Positions 51,061-64,000 of a DNA stretch of 64,000 bases are shown here, piece after piece. This DNA comes from Certhia americana. Its lineage: Eukaryota; Chordata; Aves; Passeriformes; Certhiidae. The stretch is taken from the NCBI GenBank assembly GCA_018697195.1, contig JAGMWU010000035.1, forward strand, positions 558,001-622,000, written 5' to 3'. A program made the translations under genes and the position numbers. The first letter of the stretch is position 1. Every line of letters starts with the position of its first letter. The notes under the pieces are model-generated. The model made no database searches and was not told the DNA's origin. It saw nothing but the letters and a program-made list of their open reading frames with translations.

Positions 51061-51357
51061 TTGTTTCACTGACAGAGTAAGTAGGAGTTTCCCATAAATA
51101 TTCATGGTAGAACAACATTCTGAGGTTTGAGAGGAAATTTAAAGGACAAATAGGGAAAAATACAGAGAAATTTTAAAGACATCCTGATAGAAGGACTTCC
51201 TCAAGGTAGGTGATGATATTTGGCAGGGGCTGGTTAGGTGCACCAATGGAGTATAAAAGATACAGGTTTATTTCTTTCCATAAGAGCAATGCAGAAAAGC
51301 ACATCCTATAGTTGGTGTTTAATATCTACTGCTTCTCCACCTGTAGGATGAAAAGGG

Positions 51358-51374
51358 AAAAAAAAAAAAAAAAA
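51358..51374. repeat. Poly-A run (17)
   Basis: Uninterrupted A run in intron 4, inside the broader region of suspected LINE relic sequence. Confidence 0.9.
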
Positions 51375-53489
51375 TAGGGAGAAGAGAAATCATGGAAACC
51401 ACCAGCATAAATTACCCTGAAAATAAGTGCTCTAAAGCAACTGAAAATTTGAGTAGTTAAGGTAATGAAGCTGTGCTATTTGTTTTTACAAAATTTCATC
51501 TTTGAATCTGGCATTAGAAGGGCTCTGAAGGTCATCCTGCAAGTAATAGAGAAGGGAGAACAAAGAAACCTAGATGAAGAATTAGGAGAATTGTGAAATT
51601 CGAGGCAAAAAAGCATCTTGTTTATATGTTAATTTCTTGCCACAAATAGAATGCTGTCAAAGAATCTGTAAAATAATGAAGAAAAAGTAGTTTATATTTC
51701 TGGAAGGTTTTATTTGGTGTTTCTAAAGAAAGTGGTATGAGAGATTGCTGCTCACCCAATAAAAACACCCTGTTGTGGTTCTGCCTGCACGCAGGCAAGA
51801 GCTGCTCTATACCAATGCCTTTGGACATATCTCCAGTACACTTCCAAATTAAGAGTGAAAAATAAATAGAAGAAATAAATAATCCATATCTTTAAAATAA
51901 TTTTAAAATGCGTAATCTTGTAGTGATTCCAGAAAATCAGCTGTTGCTTTGGACAGTTCATAACTAAGTGTCAGAATTTGTTAGTGATACGAGATTGAGT
52001 GCATTGGAAGGAAGTCAGGAGAAATTTTTTAAAATATAAGTAATGAAATGGCACAGTAATTCAATATAACATAAAGAATCTTTCAACACACAAAGAGCTC
52101 TCTCCCCTTATTCTGTTCTATCCTGGAAAAAATGTAAGAAGTGTCTGTGACAACTCCAAAAATCTAACAAACTATAAAAAGCAGGTATTGAGCAGTATCT
52201 AAAAGAGATATTTGGATAGTGAACACTGTCACTATTTTAATTCAGCAGCATCCTCAGCAGTACAGCTGAATAAAATGAATAAAATAATATTGAAAAGGGG
52301 TTTTATTTGACAGCATCTAAAAACATATTTAGTTTGGAAAAAAACAAGATCTAGCAAACATAGGTGAAGTAATACATTTCAGAGAAGGCAATATTGCCTT
52401 TTCATTGTGTTTTTTCTTTGATGAAAAAGTTTAACAAATTGAATTGTCACACTTGAAAGGAATGGCATTTGAGCAACATAATCACTTGTCTGTTACATGC
52501 TGCTGCTTTGATGGTTTCAATTCAGCACCAATTAATGAAGTATTTGCCTGTAGCTTTTCTGCTACTATAATTTATTACCCAGTTGTTTACAAAAAATACA
52601 GCAGCCATGTAGCTTTCCTGATAGGGAATTGGGCCATCTGTCAATAAAACTGGGTGCAGGTATGTCTGTTGGTGTGGTAGCCTCTAGAACTGTCACCTTT
52701 AATCTTTGCTTCAGATTCCTTGTCCAGAAGTAATGTAGTGTTAGTGTTTGTTTTCTGTGTGGGACAGAACCAAGCACCTCAAAATTAGCTTTTATGAGAA
52801 ACTTGAGGTTATGCTGCAAAGCTTGGTGACTTGATAACTCATCTAGGTTACCACACTCATATGTACAGGCTGGATGCAATAGAAGGCATTTCCAGCATTA
52901 ACTAGGAATTGTCAAGATACGCTTTTGGGGAAGTTTATAAAATTACAGTGTACTAGACACAATATACAACTACACAATTAAATTCAGAGAGGCAGCTTCA
53001 AAGGCACATATAAAGTGAATGGTCCTTGCTCACAGAGACCTGCTGTGCTACTGCATGAAATTAAATATTGTTTGGCAAAAGGGACTCATTGCTCTATGTA
53101 GATCAAGGACGTTATTCAGGATATGCAAATTAAAGATTGTAATCCCTGTCATGAATCAAGTGCAGAGTTCCTCTCCTGATCCTTTGGAAGGTTGTTTGGA
53201 AACCTTCTCAGTCAAGACTAGAAATTCTAGTAAAAACAGAAAAAGAAAAGGAGGAAAAAGTCCATAACAACATAACAAGTAATTTGATAGGTTAAATCTT
53301 TAGATTAGATGCCTGAACTGTTGTCTTTTTTTTTACTGATTAGGGTTTTCCAACAATATCTGCCACAGAAATGTTTTGCCAAAACCCTAGATTAGCATAA
53401 GAGTCACAGACTCTAGCAGAGGGCCATTACATTGGGGATGTCATTCTCTAATTTCATTGCCACACTTAACTACTCCACTTGCAGAACAA

Positions 53490-53880
53490 CGTCCTGAAAC
53501 CTTCTATTCCCTGGGCTGAACACTCTGTCGGCCTCTCCGCAGAGGGCAAATGCTCCAGCCCCCAGCCCTGCTTCACTGGCCTCACTGTGGTGTGGTGACA
53601 CCACTCTGGTGCTGGGGGGCTGCAGAACTCAGAACTACAGGTGCAGTGTTGTGTCTGCAGCCTCCTGAGTGCAGAGAGAAGGGAGAATGGTGGGTTTCTC
53701 TGCTGCCTGTGCTCTTGCTGAACAGCCCGGTCTGTGGCTGGTTTTCTCCACTGCCAGGGCACTCTGCTGGCTCATGTTCAATCTGCTGTCTACCGAGACC
53801 CCACACTCCCTTTTCAACAGAGCTCTCCCCAGCCAGTCAGTCCCCTGCCTGTATTGTTGCAAATGTAATGGGATTTGGAA
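53490..53880 (-). mobile_element. CR1 LINE internal fragment
   Basis: On the + strand it carries CTGGCTCATGTTCAATCTGC, TGTCTACCGAGACCCCACAC and CCAGCCAGTCAGTCCCCTGC, plus the upstream CCTGGGCTGAACACTCT and TGCTCCAGCCCCCAG. These are reverse complements of well-known CR1 segments upstream of the 3' end. It is more GC-rich than its surroundings, which explains the many overlapping open frames on both strands. Boundaries are approximate. Confidence 0.85.
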
Positions 53881-56800
53881 AAGAAAAAGTCTGCAGGAAT
53901 CTGTATCTGTAGTTCTGATTCATTCCTTCTGGCTGGGTTACCCAGTCAGAGGTAGTTTTTTCCCAACACAGTGAAGATCAAGGTTTCTGTTTAAAAACCA
54001 GAATACAGAGATAGCCCCACCAAGATATCTTTCTTACCCTTCATTCCCTCTTCCCACCATAAAGCATCAAGCTGCTTTAAACACTGTAAGGCTCAGAACT
54101 TCGTATCAGGCTGGCTCCTCTCTATCTTAAGAATTGCTTTAATTCCTCAAACAACAGTATTCAAAATTAAATTTGCCAAGTGTATAGAAGTGCATCAGAG
54201 TTCAGAAATAATAGATGCTGTGATGCTGCTGATTTAATGACTGAACTGCAGATGTGCATAGAAGGGTGTGAAAGAAGCCTCATCATTCATACTATTTCCA
54301 CTGAAGACTGTCCTTTAATGGGTTGATTTTCGTAAGTCTTAATCACTGCTGTAACTAGATACTCAGACTTGAATATTTATTATATACGTAAGGCATTAAA
54401 TACTTATTGTGATTTATAGCTTGGGTTAGGATGTTATTTTTAAATAAGCCATGTAAAGTACCTTCAATCCTGTCCATTCACACACGCATGAGGCCGAATT
54501 CAAAATCATGAAATTGGCTTAAAAGCCACGTGCTTAAAAAGTCCTTGAAAACAGGGGTAGTGGAAATTCACTGCCTCCATACTTTTTAGTTTGATTTGTG
54601 TTCTCAGACTTCTTCCTGCAATCAAGAAGTCTGAAGGTTTCAAATAAAAAAGCTGAAAACCTACTTGGAGTGCTTTATTCTTCTAATTTCAGCTTTCAAT
54701 ACACCTCTTATACTTCGCAAGGCTTGTCATTTAATTGCAAGCATTGGCTACACTACATACTAAGATGTGTGCACACGGCTATGTAGCTGAAAATTCCACA
54801 ACATAATGAAATATTAGTTGTAATTAACAAGAGACTGGATTGCTGAGGTTCTGTGGCATGCTTGCAAATGTCTGAGCCCACATTCCTTCCATACAGTCAG
54901 CTCTGACGAGGCTCATAAGTCCCTCATGCAGGGAGACTGTGGGAAGAGCCCATATGGGCGGAGAGCAGGGGAACCTGCTGGTGCTCTGGAGAATATCTGC
55001 TTTGTTTCAGTCTTCAGAGCAGAAAGGGTAATTTTCATATTACACTCATTACATTTTCGTGTGTCCCTGGGAGATTTTCCTCTATCAGTTCCAAGAACAA
55101 TTGCAAGGAAATACTTCTGAGTTTATGAATTTGTAGAGGAAGTGAATTTACCACTTTTAAATATGTTTAAGCAGTTTCATTTTTATTCCTCAGATATAGA
55201 AAACTGCGTATAGTCCGTCATTTTTTCAGAAGTTACTGTTCTTTTTCTCCTAAGGGAATATGGTTTCTGTAGTTTTAGTGAGGCTCTACTAATTATTACA
55301 TACTTCATATTTCTGAAGAAGAAATTACGTTTATGTTAGCTATTTTTCTTTCAGGAATTGTTCCATTGTTCGGTACTTAAGTATAAATTGCAAATGTGTG
55401 AATTCCTTATTCCTTTTTGGGGGAGAGGGAGGGTAATAGAAAATGTTGGCATTTATCAACGAATAATATATCGGTGTATTACAATATTCTGACAACTCTA
55501 GCATTTTTTTCTACTTTGAATTTGAATGACTGTCACATTTAGCTAATGTCCATTCAAATGCAAAAGTGTAAATAATGACATCATTTAAAACAGATGCCCA
55601 AGTCTTCCAACAACAACAACAACAAAATCAGGATTAATGAGAGTAATATTTACTTAAATTTCAAGTTTATATTAAGTAATGCAATGGACTATTTGAAAAA
55701 GCTGTCAGGGGTCTTTGGATTAAGTGGATCCACATCATTTGTGTACTGCATACCTTTGACAGATGACTTGAAAGATACAACCCCAGTCGATAATTCCATT
55801 ACAAATTAACTCAAGTGGTAGATATTTGTCTAAGGATGCTGATGAGCCAGTCGTGCTGAAGCAACAAAAATGAGTCCATGACTCCTCCAAAACATTTTTA
55901 AAGTTTGATTCCAAGAAGCCTTTGCAGACAAACTGTGATAAATGTGCATTTGTCACATGGAAGGGAAAATTGTTTCCCACATAAAACAATTAGGATGATG
56001 CTTATTTCTTTTAGAATACAGCAACACCAAAGAGCATGGTTTCTTTCTTCATGTGAGCCCCTAGACTCGGGACTGAAACTTTGGTTCTTACAGACAATCA
56101 CATTTTTGACAAATTGCTACTGCTGTACTCCTATCATTCCTGGACTGTTTGGGGTTTGGTTTGGTTTTGTTTCAAACAAGTTACAAAGATGGCTTAACTT
56201 CAGAGAGATTTTCTTAATGAAATCCATTCCACCCAGAAGGTGTTCTCCCTAACAAATGGGAAACATCACTAATTTAACCCAAAGTCTGAGTATATGGAAA
56301 GCTACATAGATGATGTCAGACATTACAAATATTATTTGTACTTGCTAGTTTACTTCAAGGGAAATTATGAGAATGACATCATAATGATGACTGACTAATT
56401 TTTATTAGTGTTTTCTCTCTGAAACTCTAGACTTAGAGTTATAAAGAAAAACAGCTTTTAAAATGCCATATCTGTTATTCTTTTCTAACACTTTGTGATT
56501 TTCATATTTATAAAAGATACTCGTATTTTAAAATACCATAGATACTATCAGCTCTTATTCTGCTCCGTTGACATGTCAAACATTTTTTGTCAAAAAAAAT
56601 TATTATTTAATGCTCATAAAAGATAGGAAATGATCACATCTTCTTTTAAATTAATTGCTGCTTGGGTTGGCCTATGAACCTATAAACTCTGCTGGAAGAG
56701 TTGTAGCTAATTTCTTCACAACAGTTTCTTACTCTGGGAATGAATTATGCTGATGAAGGGGCGATGACCAGCTTAGGAATAGCGATGTGTTCCTGCAGTC

Positions 56801-57551
56801 AGCAAAGACAAATCACAGGGTGCCACAACTCTGGAAACATCCAAAATCCACAGGACCCATAGGGCTGTATTTTACAGCAAGAAACCCAGTAATGCAGGGT
56901 TGCATAAGTACTTTTTTGCAAAGGGCTGTTGGGTGATTTTGCTCTTACAGCATCAGCTCCAGCTCTGCAGGGCTGCTCAGGCACTCTGTGTTATCTTCAG
57001 AGCTTGAGACAGCAGCAGCCAAGGACATCAAGAAAACAGTGTCTCCCACGGCAAGGCAAGAAACATTCCTCAAGCCCAGACAAAGGGCATCCCTCCAGGA
57101 ATACTGTGAGAGTCATCAAGGGATGAGATATGATGATTCGAGCCAGTAGGGACTCCACAACTAAAACCTGGTGGGTGGCACAGCAAGCCCAGAGAATTGT
57201 GGAGAATTCCCCTCCCTATTTTTAGGAACTTAGTACCACTAGATTGCATTCCTGGGCTCTTTACTGAGGACAAGGTTAGGCCACAACACCACAGATCTCC
57301 ATGACTGTATTAGTAACTTTCTCCAAATGCTCTTGCACCATTCAGCACCGTGCTTATGGTTGACCTCAAAGGCAATGGTCCTATCAATGTGTTTATGGTT
57401 GGGCATGTTCATAGATGCTATACATATTAGGACCTTAGTTTATCTGTGAAGACTTGTTTTCATGAGAAATTAATATATATGATGTCACAGTGCTTACACA
57501 CTTTAGGGTACTTTAAATGCTGTGCCCCAATGGATTCATCATATTAATGAA

Positions 57552-57568
57552 TTAATGAAATTCATTAA
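57552..57568. repeat. 17-bp palindrome in a TAAT-motif cluster
   Basis: TTAATGAA and TTCATTAA flank a single A, forming a perfect palindrome. The surrounding 45 bases contain many ATTAAT/TAATTA-like homeodomain-core motifs. Confidence 0.85.
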
Positions 57569-58519
57569 AACAATTAATTAATTATGCAAAATTCAGTGAT
57601 GAATTTAGCATCAACTGCCAGATCTGTATATTTGGCTCTGACTTCTGGCATAAAGTGATGCACTGTCAGTCTCAACTCCCACATAGATATATTTACATTA
57701 GGTGTGCAAAGGCAAGGTTCACAATGTGACTCCCATGGCTGAGTTAAAATCCCACTGGTAAAGCTTTTGAGAAATTGCCCCCTCACAGTCCTTGTCACTC
57801 TCTTGCCTTAGCAATGCTGAGTGAGTGTCTAACTGCTCTTATTTCAGTCCAGTGCAAAGCAAATAAAGTTCAGCAAACAACTAAGGCTTGGTACCATCAT
57901 ATAGCGTTACAAATTTTTACTTCCAGAAAATCCAGCAACATCTTCTGTAAATGATGTGTATGTGAGTTCAAAGATATCCCATAACAAGAGGTCTAGGTGG
58001 TATCAATGGCATTGAGCTCAGCACAAAAGGAAAGGGAGTTCTGAAACTGATTTGCAGAACAAATCTAAAGAGAGCTACACCCCCATGTAATGGGCCTATG
58101 CCCCAAGGAATGCTCCCCTAACCAGCCCCATTTGCAAATGATTTTCAGGATAAAAATGAGCAAATGATCTGTAATAGATAATAAACAGCTAATCATTACA
58201 TCACACATACCACATCAGTTAATATAGATACATTTATTAAACCTCTTTTTTATATGACTTACGTTAAAGCATTCTATTTTATCAAGGATTCAAAGGGATT
58301 AGAGTTTAATTTGTTATTTTAGTATACTATACCTTTAAATTGTTGACATATAAGTTGTATAAATAGAAACACCATAAATCTCTTAAAAAATGTACTATAA
58401 ATTTTTTATGTATGACCTTTAAGTAACAGCAGTCTGTTGCATAACTCTGCAGGGGAAGTCACATGGTGGAAACCTCATATTTCCTTAAATTTATGGTTGT
58501 TTCTTGGTGGTCTAAAAGG

Positions 58520-58554
58520 CTTCTTTTTTTTTTCTTTTTTCTTTTTTTTTTTCT
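58520..58554. repeat. Polypyrimidine tract
   Basis: About 35 bases of T with occasional C in intron 4. No AG-bounded exon follows that fits HHIP, so it is not read as a splice acceptor. Confidence 0.8.
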
Positions 58555-59726
58555 AAAGTTGTAATCTTAGTAAATTGTTTAATGTTTGGTCTAATGCAGG
58601 TCAGTGTAAGTTCTTATTTAGATTTATAATAGGAAATATATAATGTCAGATACCAATGAAGCCTGGCTAATAAAGTCAAGGATACCAGTGTTATGTTTCA
58701 TTATAATGATGTGAAGATAATGCCTTTAGCTGCATAACCACCACGTTAGCTACAGACCATAAAATAATCTTTATGAAATCTCAGGGTAAGATTAATTAAG
58801 AGAAAATTCTCCATTTTTTCCAGGAATTTTTTCCTCCTCAATCAGAAGCACTTTTGATTGATAAATCCCCTCCTGAACATTGTATCAAATCTCATTTACT
58901 GACACCAAAAATCAAGTAAACACTGAAGTAGAGAGAGGCTGCCTCCTGTTATCCTGTTTTGCACTAGAAAAAAAAAAATCAGTGGAGTTTGGGCATGTGC
59001 CTAAATGCTTGGTGAATTAGGGCCTTATGAAACAAAATTTTATATTAAGGTAATTATCATTACCATGAATTAGAGGAAATTTTACTCTTTCCAACTCCAA
59101 AAGAGTTTGGTTTACACTCAGAGCAGTGTTATCAGCATCAATAGAAAAGGTCTGCCTCAAGTTAAAACATGCAAGTGAATATAAGTTGCGTGAACAAGAA
59201 GGAATTATTAGTGGTTTTCCACCTCCACTGAAACCCTCAGAATCCAAAACAGGAATTTACAACACTTGGCAGAATAAAAATTAAACCCCACTCAGAAATG
59301 TCAATATTTAAAATATGTAGTACAACCATAATTTAATGAGTTCTTTAAAAATACACAGGGCACATACGTGAAGTACAGTTTTCAAAACTCTTTTTCCCCA
59401 GCAGTGGAATTGAATGTTGCAGGCCTAACAACATTAGTTCATACTTTACTATAAAATAAACCTATCTAGATAATTCAAAGACCATTTATTTAAGCCTTAA
59501 GATATGCAAATCAAGCACATGTGCACTGTTTACATTCACTCACGTTCCACTTTTGGCGCTACAAAAACAGTTACATTTGATGAGAATTTAACCTGCAAGG
59601 CCAAGGAAAACTGCATTCACCTAAACGCTGGATGCAAGTGTATGTAGTGAATATGTGCAAAATGCATAAGCAAAAAACAGCTTGGAAAATCCAAGCCCTG
59701 CACAGTCATAAATCCTCCCCTGAGAG

Positions 59727-59752
59727 GCAGATGTGCAAGGCAGATGTGCACG
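59727..59752. repeat. Tandem duplication of a 13-bp unit
   Basis: GGCAGATGTGCAA is followed directly by GGCAGATGTGCAC. Confidence 0.85.
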
Positions 59753-59792
59753 TTCCACAGGAGATGCAAGTGAAAGCAGTGCTTTGTGTGTC

Positions 59793-59888
59793 CAGCCTAG
59801 CAAAGGATGAGGGCAGGTTTAGATTGGAAGTGAGGAAGAAATTCCTGACTCTGAGGGTGAAGAGACACTGGCACAGGTTGCCCATCAA
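59793..59888 (+). mobile_element. CR1 LINE fragment
   Basis: It contains GCAAAGGATGAGGGCAGG, then AGATTGGAAGTGAGGAAGAA and CACTGGCACAGGTTGCCC. The second half matches the same CR1 segment as the copy at 12.7 kb. It stops abruptly without the 3' UTR or octamer tail. Confidence 0.85.
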
Positions 59889-62800
59889 TCAAGGATACTC
59901 AATGGTGTGCCATCAGTGTCTTAATAACGTTTGGTTCAATAGACTTTGGTCATCCTGCCTGAAGGTCTCAGGTGCTATTCAAGTTCAATGCCTACTAAAA
60001 AAGAATGGAAAATAAAAGAATGAAAATTCTTTTTTCTCTTTTTTGCATTCAGACTTCTGGATAAGCACTAGAACAATTAGTACCTGTTAAATAAATATCT
60101 CCAGGAGTGTTTAACAGTGAGAAATCAGATACGTCAAAAATCTGCTGAAAACCAAATTAAGACTGAGATACACTAACAGCCATTTCACTGTCATCATATG
60201 AGCATTGCTCAGTTAAAGAACAGGTAATTTGAAAAATTGGTGTCTTTGAGCTGGGAACAGGGTTAATCCAGAATCTTGACAGACATGAAAGACCAGTAAA
60301 CCTTTTATTTTCTCGATTTTTTTTTTCAAAAAGAGCATTTAGAGCCTGAACTTAGAGGAAGGATGATAGTACTCAAGGCTGGTCTGGAGCAGAAGGCAAA
60401 TGTGCACCAAAAAGAGAGTCTGGAACTTTTTCCTATCCATGCAAGGCATTCATTATCCTCACAAATAACAGAAAAATCAGCACTGCTGGGGCTTTCACAA
60501 GTAGATGAGGGTGTCAAGGGAGAGGCAAAAATCCATCCCGCAGGCAGCGAGTCTTAGGAACCTCAGAATGCTGGCAATGGCTTCGTTAGAAACCAGAGAG
60601 CCTTCCTATGCCAAGAACAGACACTAAAATCTCAGACAGTTAATGCAAGAACAGGATAGAGAGGAGTGAGAATATTCTGAGATTTTGAAAACATACCCTC
60701 ACCAAGTGTGGACTGAAAGGTTCTCAGAAAGGGCCAAATGAAATATTTCATTTCAGTGTTGACATTCTTTTAACTAAAACTAATTTCTAAACTGAAAACA
60801 ACTCCCTGAAATAATCAAAATTCCCACTTTTACACGTATTAGAACTGGAAGTTATAAGAATTTCAGAACTATTTCACTTTTTGCCCCCCAAATACAACAT
60901 GTGTGACAAGCAAACCTCCCTTTCCATCAGGGAAAGTGGGGGCTTGGACAAATCAGCATTTTCCAGCGCTGGAAACATCTTTATTCAGAGAGCTTCCAGC
61001 CATTTGTACTGAAGACATTTTTCATAGTAATTTACTGGTTGTCTTAGGACAAATGAATTCTGAAGTTCTATGTTTGCATCAGCTATTCACACACACAAAC
61101 ATATTCCTCCAATTATTCCATATGCATGCAGTGCCTCACCCTATTTCATTTTTATAACTGTGCATGCTTAACACATTCCTCCTTTGCAATGTCCAAAACT
61201 ATCTTTGCATTCTCAACAAGAAACATATTTCTCATTCACACATCTTGGGCCAAACCCAGATGGTATTAGTTTCCTACAAGGGTATTTCCTGTATGTCTGA
61301 ATTGTCAACACGGCTGTGGATTGCCATCATTCTCCTCTTATATACAGATCCTAGTCATGGAGAGCAAACCGTATATCCTCCACCACCCTCATTTTTCCAC
61401 TTGGCACATTTCATAAAAATATTCACATCTCTCTTCAAAATATTAATATTTTTCTCACTATTTTAGTTGAGAGGTAAAGACAAGACCTGTATGAGGGATC
61501 CACAAAAAATGCTTGATTATTTTAGCTTCCTCAGGTGTTCGCAAAACATCTGTGGAAAAAATCTGGATATCTCTGGATTTATTTACTCCTCTTTTTCAGG
61601 TAGCTGGCAAAATACATATTTTTTTTAAGACTTACTGAAAGAACTAAAATAATTTGATTGCTTAAGGCAGTATTTAAAGCCAAGCTTAACTGCAACAGTG
61701 TAGGGAAGTTGCTCACTGGCCTTTCCGCCCTTGGGCTGCTCAGCTCCTGAGGCACTGGGAGGTTGATGGGATTGGCAAAGAATCAGGGAGAAAAAACCTC
61801 GGGCAGTATCAGAGGATTGAAACATATTTTTCTTCCCAGCTCCCATTCAGTACCTTTTCAGAACTGTGAGGGTTCAGTGCTTAAATATGTTCCTGACCCA
61901 GGTACAAACATGATGCTCTGCACATGTATGATTTTTGTTGAAAAAAGACTTTTTTGGATTATTTCTGGCTGCATTTGTACCAGGACTCCAAAAAGAGCAG
62001 ATTTTATATTTCAAGGAGTTTGATTTTAGGTAACAAATACAGTTCTAATGCTCACATTCACGTGTGGAATCTTAAAACTCAGTAGCAGGTGCTGGACATC
62101 TAAATGGGTTTTCTGTTTGCATTTGTGCCAATAAGACAAGAGTGTTTACTTTTTGGAACAGCTGAATGGCCAAAGAATGCAGGTATAAACAGTTTCAGTA
62201 CTGGAGTAAGAAGAAACAGCAGAGTAGCCTAGCCTTCATCCAGTAGTGCTGTTGTATGCCTGCTGGTAAAATCTTACAGAGCTTCTGTAAGCAGAAGAAT
62301 ACTTACAGAACTTCTAAATACAAAGTCTGACTTCACCTATTACATTTAGCTTAATAATTACTGAGCAAACCAGCAACACATGCAACCAGCTTTTGCTTTG
62401 AAGATATGACACCTTATTATCAAAACTACACTGAATGCTGATGCCAAATATAGGCTGAAATATGCCTGTCCACGCATCCAGATTTCAGAGTCCAAAAGTT
62501 CTTTGGATATTAGAGTGCAGAATAGCATTTGCTTTATCGCTAGGATTTGCACACAGGTTTTTGGCAGCTGAAGAACAGTGACATGTTCCCATCTTTCTGC
62601 GGGCAAAGCTTCACGTTCTACATGGGGTCTCTGCCCTCAGGAGAGAGCCCCAGACAAGATCATAGGTGGAATATAAGCATCAATTGTAGTAAACCTTTTT
62701 TTATCCTTCCTGTCTCTCTCCTGTGTTTTTATGCTACTTGAACTTCTATCCTTCAAATTGTCTCCAGTCCCCTACTAAAAGCAATTCTGATAATGCAATT

Positions 62801-64000
62801 TTCCAGTTTCTTACAATAAGAAGAAAAGGAGATTTTAAATATCTTGCAGAAATTACTTTAAAGCCTTTTCTAAGTACCTTCAAAGCCTTAGTGACTGAAG
62901 TCAGAAATTTGCTTAAGAAATAACCTTCAATGAAGAAGATTACCTTTATATTTACAGCGAAGATGAGCATCAGTTTGATAAGCCATGGAACTCACTCTTC
63001 TCTCAAAACAGTGACAGAGCTCATAAAAGCCACAGTTTAATCCAGGTTGTGTTGCAAACTCAAGTGATTATCATGGTAATACTTGGCAAAGAAATACAAA
63101 CGGTGTGGACTGAATGAAGTGCCTCTAGCCCTTTACTAATCTCTGGCAAAAGGTATCCTGTTGAAGGGGTGCTTTTTAAAATTCTTTTAACCATTTCTTT
63201 TGCAAGATGCAGACTGCTAGCAACTTTTGGCACTTGCTGAGCAAGTTTTAATATCCATTAGCATGCAGACAACAGTAAGGACGTGGAGGCCAATCTAAGT
63301 GGAAATCTAAAGCTTTTTTTCCCCTCAAGCTGGCTGTGGTTTTCTGTGTTCTCCCCCAGCTCCACAATATTTAATACTTCATATGTGAATGTATCATTCC
63401 TTTTGCAACCAGAAAAAGCAAATACCTGCTCTAATAGGTGACAGTTCAGCACTGAGAGCCAAAGGAGAAAGGCAGAATTGTTTGTAAGAGCAATGTCATC
63501 ATGGCATATTCCCATTTGCGTCCCTCTTTTTTGAAACTATTTCTTTTTAATGCCTATAATTAGACAGATCAACATTTCTGGTTTTAATTTAATGCAGAGA
63601 GTATGATAATTACTGTTATTCTGTTCTGAATTATATCCCTAAATTTCCATATAAAGTGGTCACGGTAAAACAGCATGAATTTGTTTTCGATTATTGGAGT
63701 GTAGAATTTGTTGTAGGTTCATTCATTTTACATAAGCACTGTCAAATTTTCTCTGTATCACCATACCTCCTTTTTTTTCCCCTATCTCAGCAGAAAAGAA
63801 AATAAGTCTTACAGCTCATTTAAAGTGTTGTAGACTTTTTTGTGGACATTATTAAAATTAGCAGCTCAAGAAGATCTTTGCATGGTAGTAAGATTTTTAT
63901 TTTCCATAGCATATTTTTATCCATAGGAAGGACAAAAAGGACAGCAGTGCTTGGCTGAAATGTCCTGCCATAAAAAAAGCAGCTTTTGTATTGAAATGTA

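Larger units (their letters stand above)
37623..64000 (+). other. HHIP: HHIP intron 4 (5' part, incomplete)
   Basis: From donor GTTGGA to the window end, more than 26 kb. It is mostly AT-rich unique sequence with CR1 fragments near 43.8, 53.7 and 59.8 kb, a probable LINE relic at 50.6-51.1 kb and a sense-strand G-quadruplex motif at 43028-43057. A locally GC-rich patch (about 37.95-38.12 kb) near the donor has no assignment. I looked for the next HHIP exon and did not see it. Confidence 0.8.

Noticed and set aside
53550..53974. Overlapping 100-120-codon frames on both strands
   Set aside because: They arise from the GC-rich CR1 fragment at 53.49-53.88 kb.
37623..64000. Search for HHIP exon 5 (GGDERGLLSLAF region)
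   Set aside because: No sequence encoding the expected propeller motifs was seen in any frame, so the rest of the gene is placed outside the window.
1..64000. CRISPR arrays, bacterial operons, phage or toxin systems
   Set aside because: No regularly spaced repeats, operon-like frames or prokaryotic signals; the intron-exon structure and CR1 repeats show a bird nuclear genome.

Overview
The window is vertebrate nuclear DNA, almost certainly from a bird. Intergenic and intronic sequence is AT-rich, there is one sharp CpG island, and interspersed repeats are sparse. Nearly all recognisable repeats are CR1 LINE fragments, several ending in the ATTCTATG-type octamer tail typical of avian CR1. No bacterial, phage, CRISPR or operon-like content was seen. 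The species cannot be fixed from the sequence.

The only protein-coding gene I can support is the 5' part of HHIP (Hedgehog-interacting protein) on the + strand. Four coding exons join in frame: 21916/21919-22182, 29110-29305, 36439-36595 and 37421-37622. Together they give 273 codons from the second ATG, or 274 from the first. They encode the signal peptide, the basic cysteine-rich HHIP-N (folate-receptor/Frizzled-like) domain and the start of the beta-propeller. The remaining propeller blades, EGF repeats and C-terminus are not seen and should lie beyond base 64000, so intron 4 exceeds 26 kb.

Layout: 1-20.7 kb is upstream intergenic DNA with a degenerate CR1 reverse-transcriptase piece (about 5.2-5.55 kb) and CR1 3' ends near 12.8, 17.7 and 18.5 kb. 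About 20.7-22.66 kb is a CpG island holding the promoter, 5' UTR and exon 1. Then come intron 1 (6.9 kb), exon 2, intron 2 (7.1 kb), exon 3, intron 3 (825 bp), exon 4, and intron 4 to the window end. Intron 4 contains CR1 fragments near 43.8, 53.7 and 59.8 kb and a probable ancient LINE relic at 50.6-51.1 kb.

HHIP is a membrane-associated or secreted antagonist that binds Hedgehog ligands and is induced by the pathway as negative feedback. The sequence offers several testable regulatory details: an upstream ORF with polyglutamine and polycysteine runs, complementary CAG5/CTG5 arms, a C-tract/G-quadruplex motif just before the start codon, an exact GLI-consensus 9-mer in intron 2, two weak splice donors, and a possible read-through isoform ending just inside intron 4. 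I found no convincing new biological system. The findings are small-scale and mostly structural or regulatory hypotheses.
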